Assembly (NCBI GenBank): GCA_013298025.1
Contig: JAAFJE010000001.1
Coordinates: forward strand, 124,001-188,000
DNA from: Cytophagales bacterium
Lineage (GTDB): Bacteria > Bacteroidota > Bacteroidia > Cytophagales > Spirosomataceae
Reading direction: 5' to 3'
Length of the DNA: 64,000 nt
A program made the translations under genes and the position numbers. Shown here in pieces: positions 1-13,800 of the stretch. Positions within the stretch are counted from its first letter, which is position 1, and each line of letters starts with the position of its first letter. Below the pieces are notes generated by a model that searched no databases, was not told where the DNA came from, and saw nothing but the letters and a program-made list of their open reading frames with translations.

Positions 1-1041
1 TACCTTTCTAATTTTCACAGGTTTACCCGGACGAGCAAACAACACCCCTCCTACTACAATGGTATCGCCTTGCACCACGCCCGACTTAATTTCTACATAT
101 TCTTCGGTACGAAGCCCTGTTTCTACATTGGCATAGGTAGGCATTCCATCTTTTACAAGAATCAACTTTTTATTTTTATCGTCAGGAACAATGGCATTGG
201 TTGGTACCATGATGCTCTTTGTGCCAACACCATTCGGAATATATACTTTTACGAAAGAACCCGGATTGGCTTCGCATTTCGACAAAATCGCCCTTACTTG
301 GAGGTTGCGGGTACTCAGGTTGATTTGTGGCTCGATGGCAATGACGGTTGCCTTACAACGACTTTTGAAAGGAACATCTACTTCTACTTCGAGTACCGCT
401 CCTTTACGCACGGCGGCGGTGTATTCTTCTGGCACGGTAAAATCGACCTTCAATACGCTCGTTTGCTGCAAAGTAGCCAACAAAGTAGCAGGCGTTACAT
501 ACGCTCCTTGGCTTACTTTACGCAAGCCAACCACGCCTGTAAAAGGAGCTTTTAGTACCGTTTTTTCGATAAGTGTTTGGGTATATGCCATGTCGGCTTT
601 GAGGCTATTGACTTGGTTCAATGCCACATCATAATCACTTTGATTTACGCCATTAATGGCTATCAATTTGGCTAAACGTTGCTCAGTTTTTTGGGCAAGT
701 TCTAGCTGTACTTTTAGTTTGTTGAGCTGGGCTTGTAAGTCGCCATCAAAAACCTTGGCAATGACCGTACCTTGTGCCACAGCTTTGCCTTCGGGGACAT
801 TCAGGTAGGTAAGTCGGCCACTCACTTCGGGGTGTAATTCTACATACTCGTTGGCCACAATAGAGCCGTTGGCTTCTACGGTGTCGCTAATTGCCTCCGG
901 ATAAGCCACCAATACGTCCACTATGGCTGGTTGGTCTTCTTTGGGTTTTGAATCCTCTTTTTTCTTACTCTGACAGCCCGTTACCAATAGGCACATTGCT
1001 AAGGCTATGGTAGGTGTCAACAAAAAAGTTTCTTTTTTCAT
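1..1041 (-). CDS. RND efflux periplasmic adaptor subunit (HlyD/MFP family), 3' end outside window
   Basis: The first 347 residues are visible and the C-terminus lies beyond base 1. The protein starts with a lipoprotein signal peptide ending in LLVTGC, so it is probably anchored to the inner membrane and faces the periplasm. It then shows the usual adaptor order: a beta/lipoyl half (PEVSGRLTYLNVPEGKAV), an alpha-helical hairpin (about residues 95-145), the second lipoyl half (KAPFTGVVGLRKVSQGAYV) and a beta-barrel region. Members of this family link an RND inner-membrane pump to an outer-membrane channel for drug or metal export. The pump gene would be expected next, outside the window. Start is the ATG at 1041. 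The family is clear; the substrate is not. Confidence 0.9.
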   Translation of the reverse strand, partial: MKKETFLLTPTIALAMCLLVTGCQSKKKEDSKPKEDQPAIVDVLVAYPEAISDTVEANGSIVANEYVELHPEVSGRLTYLNVPEGKAVAQGTVIAKVFDGDLQAQLNKLKVQLELAQKTEQRLAKLIAINGVNQSDYDVALNQVNSLKADMAYTQTLIEKTVLKAPFTGVVGLRKVSQGAYVTPATLLATLQQTSVLKVDFTVPEEYTAAVRKGAVLEVEVDVPFKSRCKATVIAIEPQINLSTRNLQVRAILSKCEANPGSFVKVYIPNGVGTKSIMVPTNAIVPDDKNKKLILVKDGMPTYANVETGLRTEEYVEIKSGVVQGDTIVVGGVLFARPGKPVKIRKV

Positions 1042-1178
1042 ATTACAATTTAGCTTTAAATTCGTCTATTTGTGGGGGCTTTATGTTGTATAAGATGGCA
1101 CAACTTAATACATTTCACCTAATTTTCTCACCGCTTTTGTCTGATTCGCTCGGTAATTTCGCCCAACACCTGCTTTTG

Positions 1179-1808
1179 TTAGACGTGATGCCATACTTGC
1201 GATTTGACAAATCCCTGCAAAAAACTTTTTTCTTGGCTCAATTGGTAGCCTTGTTGTGCAAACGCCTTGGCATAATCGGGTAGTTGCTGGGCTTGTACGT
1301 TACTTATCCGCCTGAAAAACTGATACATGAGCCATAGTAAGGTACGACTCCAATACTGCTTGGTAGGAAAGAAATCGGTATGTACCCACAAGCCTTGGGG
1401 CGAGTGATGCCGAGAAAGCCGCCAAAGCATAGAGCCAAGGGCTTGGTTAGGGAACAAATCTAGGACAAATGGTGTAAGTATTATATCGCATTGTAAGCTG
1501 GGAGGTATAGCCTCTTCTGTGCCATGAATGTAATGCACAATAGCCTCGAAAGGGCTGTTGGCCAGACGCTGCCGACAGCGTTGCAGCATTGGTTCGGAGG
1601 GTTCTACATACCAAATAGCCGAAGGATGGCAATACTGCCCCACGGCTATGGCTATTTGTCCAGTGCCTCCACCAATAATCAATACGGTTTGCTGCTTGGG
1701 CAAGGTTTGCAGCCAATGGATTTGTGCGTTGTAGAGATTATGCCCAAAAACACGCCGACAAAGCCAATCGTAGTAAGGAGCGATGCTATCGAAATTAGAA
1801 GAAAACAT
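1179..1808 (-). CDS. Class I SAM-dependent methyltransferase
   Basis: A 209-residue protein with a Rossmann-type methyltransferase core. Motif I is LIIGGGTG near residues 43-50 and binds S-adenosylmethionine; the acidic residue ending strand 2 is in VEPSEPML (about 68-75). It has no signal peptide, so it is cytoplasmic. The substrate cannot be read from the sequence; small-molecule or quinone-type methyltransferases look similar. The ATG at 1808 is preferred over an upstream in-frame TTG. The start lies only 7 bases from the start of the divergent AraC-type gene, so its promoter must lie inside that neighbour's coding region. Confidence 0.8.
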   Translation of the reverse strand: MFSSNFDSIAPYYDWLCRRVFGHNLYNAQIHWLQTLPKQQTVLIIGGGTGQIAIAVGQYCHPSAIWYVEPSEPMLQRCRQRLANSPFEAIVHYIHGTEEAIPPSLQCDIILTPFVLDLFPNQALGSMLWRLSRHHSPQGLWVHTDFFPTKQYWSRTLLWLMYQFFRRISNVQAQQLPDYAKAFAQQGYQLSQEKSFLQGFVKSQVWHHV

Positions 1809-1815
1809 CAAGAAA

Positions 1816-2373
1816 ATGGAGATTATGATTAAAAATATGGTATGTGACCGTTGTAAATGGGTGGTGGCACAACACCTTACGCAACTCGGTTTGTCGTATC
1901 AAGATATTGAGTTGGGCAAAGTTTATTTCGAGCAAATGCCCAACGCCAGTCAACTCGAAGCCCTTGCCCAAGTATTAGAAACCTCGGGCTTTGTGCTTTT
2001 GACCAACAAACAAAGTCAATTAGTCGAACGAATCAAAACGAGTATTATTCTATTGATTCATCAGCAACCACAATTATTGCAAAAAATCAAGCTTTCAGAC
2101 TGGCTGGCACAAAAACTCAACAAAGATTTTAAGGCTTTAAGTCAGCTTTTTTCCGAACAAGAAGGCATAACAGTCGAACAATATTTTATTGTCCAAAAAA
2201 TAGCACGGGTAAAAGAATTTATCCAATACAACGAATTATCATTGAGCCAAATAGCCGATTTATTGCATTATAGCAGTGTGCAACATTTGTCGAATCAATT
2301 CAAAAAAGTTACGGGACAAACACCTTCGCAATACAAAGAAAATCCTCAACGCAAGCCTCTCGACTTTGAGTAG
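1816..2373 (+). CDS. AraC-family regulator with N-terminal CxxC metal-binding-like (HMA-like) domain
   Basis: About 185 residues. The N-terminus carries MVCDRCKWVV, a CxxC motif like that of heavy-metal-associated domains; this domain combined with an AraC helix-turn-helix is common in Bacteroidota. The C-terminal half (about residues 95-180) is an AraC-type DNA-binding domain: LSLSQIADLLHYSSVQHLSN and FKKVTGQTPSQYK are the two helix-turn-helix signatures. It is likely a cytoplasmic regulator responding to metal or redox state (inference). A neighbouring efflux adaptor makes a metal-efflux role plausible but unproven. An upstream in-frame ATG at 1783 would overlap the divergent methyltransferase; 1816 or 1825 are better starts. 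Confidence 0.82.
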   Translation: MEIMIKNMVCDRCKWVVAQHLTQLGLSYQDIELGKVYFEQMPNASQLEALAQVLETSGFVLLTNKQSQLVERIKTSIILLIHQQPQLLQKIKLSDWLAQKLNKDFKALSQLFSEQEGITVEQYFIVQKIARVKEFIQYNELSLSQIADLLHYSSVQHLSNQFKKVTGQTPSQYKENPQRKPLDFE

Positions 2374-2417
2374 GGCATTACTACGTACTACAAAAATACT
2401 TTTATCAACCTCGTATC

Positions 2418-2465
2418 AACAAATGGAGGCTTACAAGAAATAAACCTTGCAAGCCTCCATTTGTT
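2418..2465. terminator. Bidirectional hairpin terminator
   Basis: A perfect 15-bp inverted repeat (AACAAATGGAGGCTT, 2418-2432, and its complement at 2451-2465) with an 18-base loop. It lies between the stop of the AraC-type gene and the stop of the convergent GH2 gene, so it probably ends both transcripts. Confidence 0.8.
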
Positions 2466-2489
2466 TAAACCATTTTCACTAAAAAAACC

Positions 2490-5906
<3,417 letters not shown>

Positions 5907-6746
5907 CTATTTTTTCTGATAAACCCTCACGTAGTCTATTTCATAACGATTAGGGAAACTGGTAGTACTAGGGTCGCCTCCGTTTTGTCCGCCTATTGCC
6001 AAATTCAAGAGCATATAATGGGGCTGTTTGAAAGGGTTAAACCCACTCCCATCTTTGTCGCTTAATTGACTCATTGGCACAACATTGAGAAGCTTGTCAT
6101 CGACATACAAGGCAATCGAATTTTCGTCCCAGTCCATCCGCCAAACATGAAATTGACTAGCCCACTGGCTATCGACTGGTTGGGTTTTGCTATGCCATTC
6201 GGTTTGATTAGATGAACCAAGACAAGCGATATTGGCGAGTATTTTACCATTATAATACTCCATAATGTCGATTTCGCCATTGGCGGGCCAAGGTTTTTGT
6301 ACGCCCAAAGTCCACCAAGCAGGCCACAAACCTGCCCGAATATCAATGCGTGCTTTCAGTTCAAAGCGGCCATATTGCCATTGTTGTTTTCCTCTTGTAA
6401 TCAAACACGCCGAGGTATAATCAATGGTTTTGCGTTTGGTTCTCCAATTGGTACTTCCTGCCACATAAGTTGGGTTGGGAAGGTTTTCTTTTTTTGCCTC
6501 AATCACCAGTAAACCCTTTTCACAACGGGCATTTTCGGGCTGATACCATTGAAGTTCTTCATTGCGAACAAAGCCTTTTTCATGGTCCCAATTATCAGGA
6601 TTAGGCGTACCATCTTGGTTGAACTCATCAGCCCAAACCAGCTGATAGCTACTTATGGGTTTAACGGTTGTAGTAGGTACAGGTGCTACACTCGAACAGT
6701 TGGCTAATAAGCCGATGAGTAAACAATATGCTATAGTTGTTTTCAT
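5907..6746 (-). CDS. Glycoside hydrolase family 16 lipoprotein (endo-beta-1,3-glucanase/galactanase type)
   Basis: 279 residues. The lipoprotein signal ends at C17 (LLANCSS), so the enzyme is probably outer-membrane anchored. The GH16 beta-jelly-roll active site is GEIDIMEY: nucleophile E158, D160 and acid/base E163. The aromatic stretch GLWPAWWTLG (139-148) lines the substrate cleft. These enzymes cleave internal beta-1,3 (or 1,4) linkages of glucans or galactans. The EIDIME form is that of the laminarinase-like branch, which also contains endo-beta-1,3-galactanases; beside GH43-like and GH2 enzymes a galactan is favoured (inference). Only 7 bases separate its start from the GH88 stop, so the two are co-transcribed. 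Confidence 0.88.
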   Translation of the reverse strand: MKTTIAYCLLIGLLANCSSVAPVPTTTVKPISSYQLVWADEFNQDGTPNPDNWDHEKGFVRNEELQWYQPENARCEKGLLVIEAKKENLPNPTYVAGSTNWRTKRKTIDYTSACLITRGKQQWQYGRFELKARIDIRAGLWPAWWTLGVQKPWPANGEIDIMEYYNGKILANIACLGSSNQTEWHSKTQPVDSQWASQFHVWRMDWDENSIALYVDDKLLNVVPMSQLSDKDGSGFNPFKQPHYMLLNLAIGGQNGGDPSTTSFPNRYEIDYVRVYQKK

Positions 6747-6753
6747 AACACCT

Positions 6754-7941
6754 TTATTTTTTCAAGCTAATATATCTTTTTAAAGCTTCTAAATAATAAT
6801 AATCGGCATAGGTCAAAGGCACATCTATTTCGGTTTTTTGCGGAATATGCCCTACGCTATGTTGAAGTATAAAGCCTCCATTGCTTCCAATCTCGGCTTT
6901 ATACGGTGGTTTTGAGAGGTTTAACAAAATAGTTTCGGCTTCTTTGATATAAGCCTTTCTCATGGTTTTGTCATAGTGGCAAAGTTCCAACAACGCTGCT
7001 GCCATCACCGAAGCCGCCGAAGCATCACGCAGGGCATTAGGAATATCGGGGGCGTTGTAGTCCCAATACGGGATTTTATCAGCAGGCAAGTGGGGGTGCT
7101 TTAGGATAAACTGAGCAATCTGCTGTGCCTGTTGTAGGTACAGCGGATTTTTCGTTTCACGATACATCACGGTATAGCCATAAAGCCCCCACGCTTGTCC
7201 TCTTGCCCAAGCTGATTCATCGGCAAAGCCTTGGGCTGTACGCTTTTGCTGCACAAAGCCTGTGTAAGGATTATAATTGATTACATGATAAGAACTAAAA
7301 TCTGAACGAAAATGGTTTTTCATCGTTGTGTTGGCGTGTGTCACGGCAATCTTATAATAACTCGAATCGCCTGTGGCTTTGGTAGCCCAACAAAGCAGTT
7401 CGAGGTTCATCATATTGTCGATAATCACCAAAAAATCATCTTTTTTGCTATCCCACGATTTGATACAGCCCACCGTCGGACTAAACCGAGAGGCAAGCGA
7501 TTTGGCACTTTGTACTAGAATATCTTTGTACGCAGGCTTGGGTGCAATGTCTTTGGCATTGCCAAAACTACAATACATCATAAAACCGAGGTCGTGCGTA
7601 GAGGTATTGAGTTTTTCTTTTTCCAATAACTGCAACATTCTATCGGCTTCGCCTAAGATTGCTTTGTCGTGGGTTTGTTCGTATATGTACAACAACGAGC
7701 CTGGATAAAAGCCACTGCACCACCAATCAGAGGCACTCCATTGATATTTCTGGCTTTTAGGGAAATAAGTTTTGGGAAATTTATCGGGCGGAATATTTTT
7801 CATCAAAACTTTGTATTGCGTTGCAGCCTCTACAAACGCCTGCTGAAATAACTTTTTATGCTTTTTTGATTGAGCAAAACTTCCTGATAAAGAGCTACAT
7901 AGCAATAATGCAAAAGATATATATTGAGCTATTTTTTTCAT
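6754..7941 (-). CDS. Glycoside hydrolase family 88 unsaturated glucuronyl hydrolase
   Basis: 395 residues from the ATG at 7941, which begins a clean signal peptide (cleavage after SGSFAQ); a longer in-frame extension lacks support. It shows the (alpha/alpha)6-barrel signatures of GH88: STHDLGFMMY with D117, IDNMMNLELL with D175, and WARGQAWGLYGY. In characterised members the two aspartates act in hydration of the 4,5-unsaturated uronic acid left by polysaccharide lyases. No lyase gene is in the window, so the lyase must be encoded elsewhere or the substrate differs. It sits 50 bp after the GH43-like gene and 7 bp before GH16. Confidence 0.88.
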   Translation of the reverse strand: MKKIAQYISFALLLCSSLSGSFAQSKKHKKLFQQAFVEAATQYKVLMKNIPPDKFPKTYFPKSQKYQWSASDWWCSGFYPGSLLYIYEQTHDKAILGEADRMLQLLEKEKLNTSTHDLGFMMYCSFGNAKDIAPKPAYKDILVQSAKSLASRFSPTVGCIKSWDSKKDDFLVIIDNMMNLELLCWATKATGDSSYYKIAVTHANTTMKNHFRSDFSSYHVINYNPYTGFVQQKRTAQGFADESAWARGQAWGLYGYTVMYRETKNPLYLQQAQQIAQFILKHPHLPADKIPYWDYNAPDIPNALRDASAASVMAAALLELCHYDKTMRKAYIKEAETILLNLSKPPYKAEIGSNGGFILQHSVGHIPQKTEIDVPLTYADYYYLEALKRYISLKK

Positions 7942-7991
7942 AAATAAAATCATGTTTAAAAAAACGAAAAGAAGCATTGGTAACAGAAATA

Positions 7992-8984
7992 CTATTCTTC
8001 TAAACGCCAAGAATCAGACCATTGAATTACGGGCAATTGTGCTTCAAAGGTGATAGGCAACCAGATATAACGGCTATCTATCAGGTTTTTGGGCTTCCAA
8101 GTATCGGCTAAAAAGATAAACGTATCTTTTTTATTGGCCACTGGCAAAATAAAAGTCGATTGTCCGCCAAAAGTTTTTTCGGCCAAAGGACCTTTCATGG
8201 GGTCTTTAATCATTTGCCAAGGACCAAAAAGATTACTTGCTACGTGCAAACTGGCTTTGTTGGCATCCCAACCCGTGCAACCACTGGTAATTAAATAATA
8301 CAGCCTCTCTTTTTTGAAAATGGCTGGGGCTTCACGGTGCTGGCTAAACAGCAAGGTGTCTTGGGTGGTTACATCCAAATAATCGGGTTGTAACTTGGCG
8401 ATGCGTAAGTCATAATTTTCTCTGGACGAATAAACCAAATACGCCTGCTGGTCGTCGTCCACATAAATGGTCATGTCACGTGACATATTTCCATTGGGTC
8501 GAAAGCTTTTGACAAATTGGTACGGGCCTGTTACTTCATCGCTTACAGCTACCCCCACACGAGCCGCCTTGTACCCTTGTTTGGGCAATTCTACGTGAAA
8601 CCATAGCACATATTGCTTGGTTTGTGCATTGTAAACAACCTTGGGGCGTTCCATGAGGCCGCCATGAGCAATATCGCTTTGGGGGTCATCGACTTTTGCT
8701 AGGGCTAACCCTTCGTTTTTCCATTGGTATAAATTCTTCGAGCTATACACCGAAACACCTTCTGAGGCACTTGAGCCTCGTTTTTCACCAAACCAATAGT
8801 ATTTACCATTAGCATAAATCACGCCTCCCCCATGAGCATTGATGTGTTTGCCATCGGTATCAAGCCAAAGTTGATTCGGTTGAAAACTTTGGGAGATTTG
8901 TTTCGATTGATTGGATAAACGCTGGCAACTTGCCATCAAAGCGGTTGCCGTAATTATAGGGATATATTTTGAGAGTGAATTCAT
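7992..8984 (-). CDS. Glycoside hydrolase family 43-like lipoprotein (possible exo-beta-1,3-galactanase)
   Basis: 330 residues from the ATG at 8984 with lipobox LMASC (C20). The five-bladed propeller pattern of GH43 is visible: INAHGGGVIYANGKYYWFGE (48-67), MERPKVVYN with E112, and HREAPAIFK with E218 as the likely general acid. The NAHGGG and REAPAIF forms resemble the GH43 subfamilies of exo-beta-1,3-galactanases and related galactosidases rather than arabinofuranosidases, but the exact specificity is inference. First gene of the GH43-GH88-GH16 run; a terminator separates it from the SusD gene upstream. Confidence 0.78.
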   Translation of the reverse strand: MNSLSKYIPIITATALMASCQRLSNQSKQISQSFQPNQLWLDTDGKHINAHGGGVIYANGKYYWFGEKRGSSASEGVSVYSSKNLYQWKNEGLALAKVDDPQSDIAHGGLMERPKVVYNAQTKQYVLWFHVELPKQGYKAARVGVAVSDEVTGPYQFVKSFRPNGNMSRDMTIYVDDDQQAYLVYSSRENYDLRIAKLQPDYLDVTTQDTLLFSQHREAPAIFKKERLYYLITSGCTGWDANKASLHVASNLFGPWQMIKDPMKGPLAEKTFGGQSTFILPVANKKDTFIFLADTWKPKNLIDSRYIWLPITFEAQLPVIQWSDSWRLEE

Positions 8985-9071
8985 TTTTAGTTGACGCAAA
9001 TTTAGACGAATTAAGGATGTAAGACAGGGGGTATTTAAGTAAAAATACAGGGTTAAACCACTTGAAATTTG

Positions 9072-9111
9072 AACAAAGGCGTAAAATCAACGGATGATTT
9101 ACGCCTTTGTT
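9072..9111 (-). terminator. Hairpin terminator after the SusCD operon
   Basis: A perfect 14-bp inverted repeat (AACAAAGGCGTAAA at 9072-9085, complement at 9098-9111) with a 12-base loop, 16 bases past the stop codon of the SusD-like gene. It separates the four-gene SusCD operon from the hydrolase genes. Confidence 0.72.
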
Positions 9112-9127
9112 TATAGGGGAGCAATAT

Positions 9128-10846
9128 TTACCAACCCGGATTTTGTAGCATGGCTGGAGCTTTGCGTACTTCTGAATCTGGAATAGGCAATAGATACATT
9201 TCGGGTCTGAAGTTATGTCTTCTGATAGATTCCGTTACTTGGTAGGTATAAGTACCATTACTACTACGCACAATACGCATTCGTTTGTTGTAGCCGTTTG
9301 ATACATCCATCGCAATTTTCCAACGGCGAATATCGTTCCAACGTTGGTCTTCAAAAGCCAATTCAACACGGCGTTCAGTTCTGATAATCTCTCGCATTTC
9401 TTCCTTAGTCATACCTGCTTTTAACCCATACAGGTTGTCGCTGCCAGCCGTAATGCCTGCTCTATCACGCAGGGCAATCAAAGGGGCATACGCCAAGTCG
9501 GGGCGGCCCGTTTCGTTGATGGCTTCGGCATAATTCAACAAAATTTCGGCGTAGCGTATCAACGGCCAACCACGGTTGCTGTTGAAACTACTGTTGGAAG
9601 AAATATTCACGTCGCACATTTTTCTGCTATAATAGCCTGTTGTTTGTCCTGCCTGCGTAAAGCCGTCAGAAGCCGCACCCTCGTAGGTATAAACAGGTCG
9701 TAAGGCATTGGCACTCGCCAAATAATACTGCGATTCATTATACACGATAGAGTAATCAAAGCGAGGGTCACGGTTTTTATACGGATTGGCAGGGTCATAG
9801 CCAGACGTAGGGTCGGTAATGGCCTTACCGTTTTTCATTGGGAAGGCATCTACCAAATTTTGCGTAGGCATGGCATTGTACGCCCCACCTCTGGTAGGCA
9901 TATTATAAAAGCCTTCCAAGTCACGGTTGGCAGGTCTATTTTGGAAGAAAATATATTCTGGATTTACACGGTTCAAAAACACCTGGTAAAAGCCATAGCC
10001 TGGTGCCGTGGTATTGTCTTTGTACAAAGCATAGTCGCCCGAATTCATGACCGCCAAAGCAGCATCGGCTGCTTTTTGCCAATGAGCCACGTCATACGTT
10101 GGATTACTCACAATTTTGGCTAAATCGGCATTTTGGGTTTCAGCACCACCATTGAAGAGTGGGCTTGCTGCATGCAACAAGATTCTCGATTTCAAGGCTA
10201 AACACGCACCTTTGGTTATTTTACCATACTCTTGCTCTGGATAAGCACTTGATTTAGGCAATTGAGCCGCTACTTCGTCGAGTTCGGTTGTAAGGTACGT
10301 AACGCATTCGGCAAACGAATTACGAGGCAAATTGATAAAATCGGTAATATCATACACTTTATCACCTACCAATGGCACACCACCAAAGCTGATTAACAAC
10401 CAATGATAATACCAAGCTCTCAAAAAGCGTGCTTCCGCTTTCATTTGGGCTTTTAACGGAGCCGACACAGGAATCGTTGGTAACTTTTCGAGCAAAAGAT
10501 TTACCCGACGAATATTGGTATAAGGCGTTGACCAAAACTCGAAAAAGGGGAAGTTGGTAGGGCTGACCGTTCCACTATACAAAATCACCGCTTTTTGCCC
10601 TGTACCCGAATAGCGGTATTCAGCATCGTCGGTGGCTTCTTCGGTATTGCCATGCGAGTCCCAACGACCTTTGACAAAACTAAAACCCACGTCGCTGTAA
10701 ATACGGTATAAAAACGCTACACTTCGGGTACTATCCGAAAACACAGTTTCTTCGGTCAAAGCAGTTGTTTTAGGGTCTAAAAAGTCATCCGATGAAAAGC
10801 AAGAGGTTAGTCCTACGATACATCCTAATAAGAATATCTTTTTCAT
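9128..10846 (-). CDS. RagB/SusD-like nutrient-binding outer membrane lipoprotein (pair 1)
   Basis: 572 residues. The lipobox is at GLTSC, so the mature protein is lipid-anchored on the outer-membrane surface. It has the SusD family layout: N-terminal TPR-type helices (FWSTPYTNIRRVNLLLEKL; AEARFLRAWYYHWLLISFGG) and the C-terminal RagB/SusD signature (WPLIRYAEILLNYAEAINE; ERRVELAFEDQRWNDIRRW). It forms the lid of the SusC transporter and captures glycan fragments. It lies 27 bp after the SusC-like gene and is co-transcribed with it. Confidence 0.93.
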   Translation of the reverse strand: MKKIFLLGCIVGLTSCFSSDDFLDPKTTALTEETVFSDSTRSVAFLYRIYSDVGFSFVKGRWDSHGNTEEATDDAEYRYSGTGQKAVILYSGTVSPTNFPFFEFWSTPYTNIRRVNLLLEKLPTIPVSAPLKAQMKAEARFLRAWYYHWLLISFGGVPLVGDKVYDITDFINLPRNSFAECVTYLTTELDEVAAQLPKSSAYPEQEYGKITKGACLALKSRILLHAASPLFNGGAETQNADLAKIVSNPTYDVAHWQKAADAALAVMNSGDYALYKDNTTAPGYGFYQVFLNRVNPEYIFFQNRPANRDLEGFYNMPTRGGAYNAMPTQNLVDAFPMKNGKAITDPTSGYDPANPYKNRDPRFDYSIVYNESQYYLASANALRPVYTYEGAASDGFTQAGQTTGYYSRKMCDVNISSNSSFNSNRGWPLIRYAEILLNYAEAINETGRPDLAYAPLIALRDRAGITAGSDNLYGLKAGMTKEEMREIIRTERRVELAFEDQRWNDIRRWKIAMDVSNGYNKRMRIVRSSNGTYTYQVTESIRRHNFRPEMYLLPIPDSEVRKAPAMLQNPGW

Positions 10847-10873
10847 GAATATAAAATCAATGAGTTGAAAACT

Positions 10874-13800
10874 TTAAAATGTTGCACTAATACCAAAGTT
10901 GATGAGTCGCTGTGGCGGATAGCTCACACGGTCTGTTCCCGACGAAATTTCGGGGTCTAATTGGTACAGTTTGTCTAGGCTCGTAATAGTAAATAAGTTT
11001 GAGCCATTGACATACACCCTTGCTTGCTTAATACCCAAGCCTTTGGTAAGGCGGCTAGGCAAATCGAAATTGATTTGGGCATTTCTGAGGCGTAGGTAAT
11101 CGCCGGGAATCAACCAAAATGTAGAAGGATAAGCCGTTGGGTCACTGATACCACCCAAAAGTGTCAGGCGTGGATATTTGGCATTATCGCCTAGCTCTGG
11201 TGTCCAAGCGTATTTATGCACTTCGGTTAGGTTAGACGAAAATGCACGAATAGATTCGGCTGTACCACGCACGCTAAAGTTTCTTGCTCCTTGAAAACTG
11301 GCACTGATACTAATGGCTTTGTAGCGTACTCCCAAGTTGATGCCATATACGGTATTAGGCGTATTGGGGTTGCCCGTCACCGACATATCGAAGCCATCAA
11401 TTTTGCCATCGTTGTTCAAATCGGCATATTTCAAATCGCCGGGTTGTACTGGCACAGCCGTTTTGGGACTACTAGCAATATCGGCGGCATCTTTGTAATA
11501 GCCAATAAAGGTATAAGCCCTCATTTGTCCGATGCTATTGCCCGTGTACATTTGATAAGCATACAAAGCTGACGGCTCATCTTGGAACACAATTTTGTTT
11601 TTAGCAACTGAGTAGTTTCCTTTGATATAATACGAGAAATTATTTTTTACTGGACTTTGGTAGCCAAGTTCAATTTCATACCCACGGTTGTTTACTTTTC
11701 CCATGTTTACAGGTGGTAAGCCTTGTCCAAAAATAGCCGATACCGTTCCACGAGTTGTAAGGATGTCGTAACGGTTGTTGTCGAAATAGTTGAAACTTCC
11801 TGTAAGGCTGCTATTGAAAAAGCCTAATTCAATGGCTAAATCAAGCTTTTTCTCTTTCTCCCATGTTACCTCATTATTCGCCAATGTACCTTCTACAATC
11901 CCGCCGTAGCTATTACTAGAATACCCGAAATTGGGTGAAACAACCCCTGTAGAACTGGCATAATTTTGTTGATAATAATAAGAAAAATTACTACCCAAGG
12001 CATCGTTTCCGACAATACCATACGAGCCTCTCAGTTTTAGTAAGTCCATAAATTTAGGAAAAGACCTTTTGTAAAAGGGTTCTTCCGAAATATTCCAACC
12101 AGCCGAAACCGCAGGCAATAAGCCATAGCGTTTGTCTTTCACAAAACGGTCGGAGCCATTGTATGCCACGTTGAACTGCACGAGGTAACGGTTTTTATAG
12201 TCATAGCCTACACGGCCAGAATACCCTTGGAAGTTGTTCGGAATAAAGTTGTAAACTGAGTTGCTGTTAGCTGCTTCCGTTGACGAACGGTTGAACAAGC
12301 CCAAGGCATACACATGGTGAGCCTCGGCAAAGGTACGGTCGTAATTAACCATAAACTGCATGTTCAAGACTCTTGAAGTACTTCTTGAATCGTACCCCAA
12401 GAAGAATCGTCTTACCCGATAAACATTGGGGTCACGAGGCTCGTAAGTATCAGTGGTTGGGTAATAAATAAAAGAAGGAAATTGGTCACGGGTCATGCTA
12501 CGAACGTAGCCGTAATTACTTGTAAATGAAACTCTTCCTTGCACAAACAAGCCTTTCGTTAAGAAGTCGAGCTTTTGTTTTGCCGAGCCAATAAAATTGA
12601 TATTGCTTTCGTTGGTTTGGCTGTATCCATAATATTTCAAACGCCCCACTACGTTGTTTACGTTGTAGCTTGGGTTTTCGTTTCTAATCCAAGTACTGTA
12701 GCCCAAAGAACCATCGGGGTTATAAATCGGATAGGCAAAAGGGGCTAAAGTCAAGAAACTACTGTAATCATAAAACAAATCGTTGTATCCAAATGGGCTA
12801 CCTACTTGAGGCGTATTTACTTGCCCGAAGTTTCCATATAAATCTAAACGCAAGTCAAGGCTTTTGGTAACAGACATATCAAGGTTTGAACGGTAATTGT
12901 AACGTTGGTGGTAAAAGTTACTATTCACGCCTTGATCTTGTCCAAAGTCTTTCAACATCCCATCTTGGTTCAAGTATCCCACTGATACAAAGTATTTTAC
13001 TCGTTGTGTTCCGCCCGACAAATCGAGGTTGCCACGGTATTGTTTGGCAAATTGTTTGAACAATACTTCTCTCCAATTGATATTGGGGTGGCCATAAGGG
13101 TCTGTTCCATTTTTGAATAATTCCAAATCTTCATCGCTCCAACGGGTTTTAAACGAAGGGCTTGGGTTTACGCTATTGTCGTTGATTTGGGCTTGGTTGT
13201 ACAATTTAGCTGTTTCGTAGGAATCTAAATACTGAGGAATAAGTGTTGGTTGCGAAAGTGCCATTTCGGCACGCATAGAGATTTGCGGAGGGCCTTCTTT
13301 GCCTCGGCGCGTCGATACTACTATTACGCCATTAGCACCTCTCACCCCGTAAATGGCTGTGGTAGAAGCATCTTTCAAAATCGAAAGGTTTTCAATTTCG
13401 TTGGGGTCTATTCTGGCAAATTGGTCATACGAATATTCTACGTCATCAACAATAATCAAAGGACGGTTGTTGCCGTTGTAGGAACTTACGCCACGAATAT
13501 AAAAGTTGGCACCATCGGCACCAGGGCGACCAGAAGGTTGTTGCGAGAAAAAGCCCGGTAATTTCCCTGCTAAGGCATTTTGCAAACTCGCCGAGGGGTT
13601 TTCTCTGATTTCACGCCCCGAAACCGAGCTAACCGACCCCGTAAGGGTAATTTTCTTTTGTTGCCCATAGCCTACCACCACCACTTCGTCGAGCGATTTA
13701 TCATCTTCTTCTAGCACCACCGTCAACGAAGTACGATTGCCCACGGCAACTTCTTGTTGTTTAAAACCCAAGGAGCGGAAAACCAATACGCCACTTTGTC

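Noticed and set aside
70-634. Two plus-strand frames over the efflux adaptor
   Set aside because: They are antisense shadows; the minus strand encodes a full adaptor with lipobox and lipoyl motifs.
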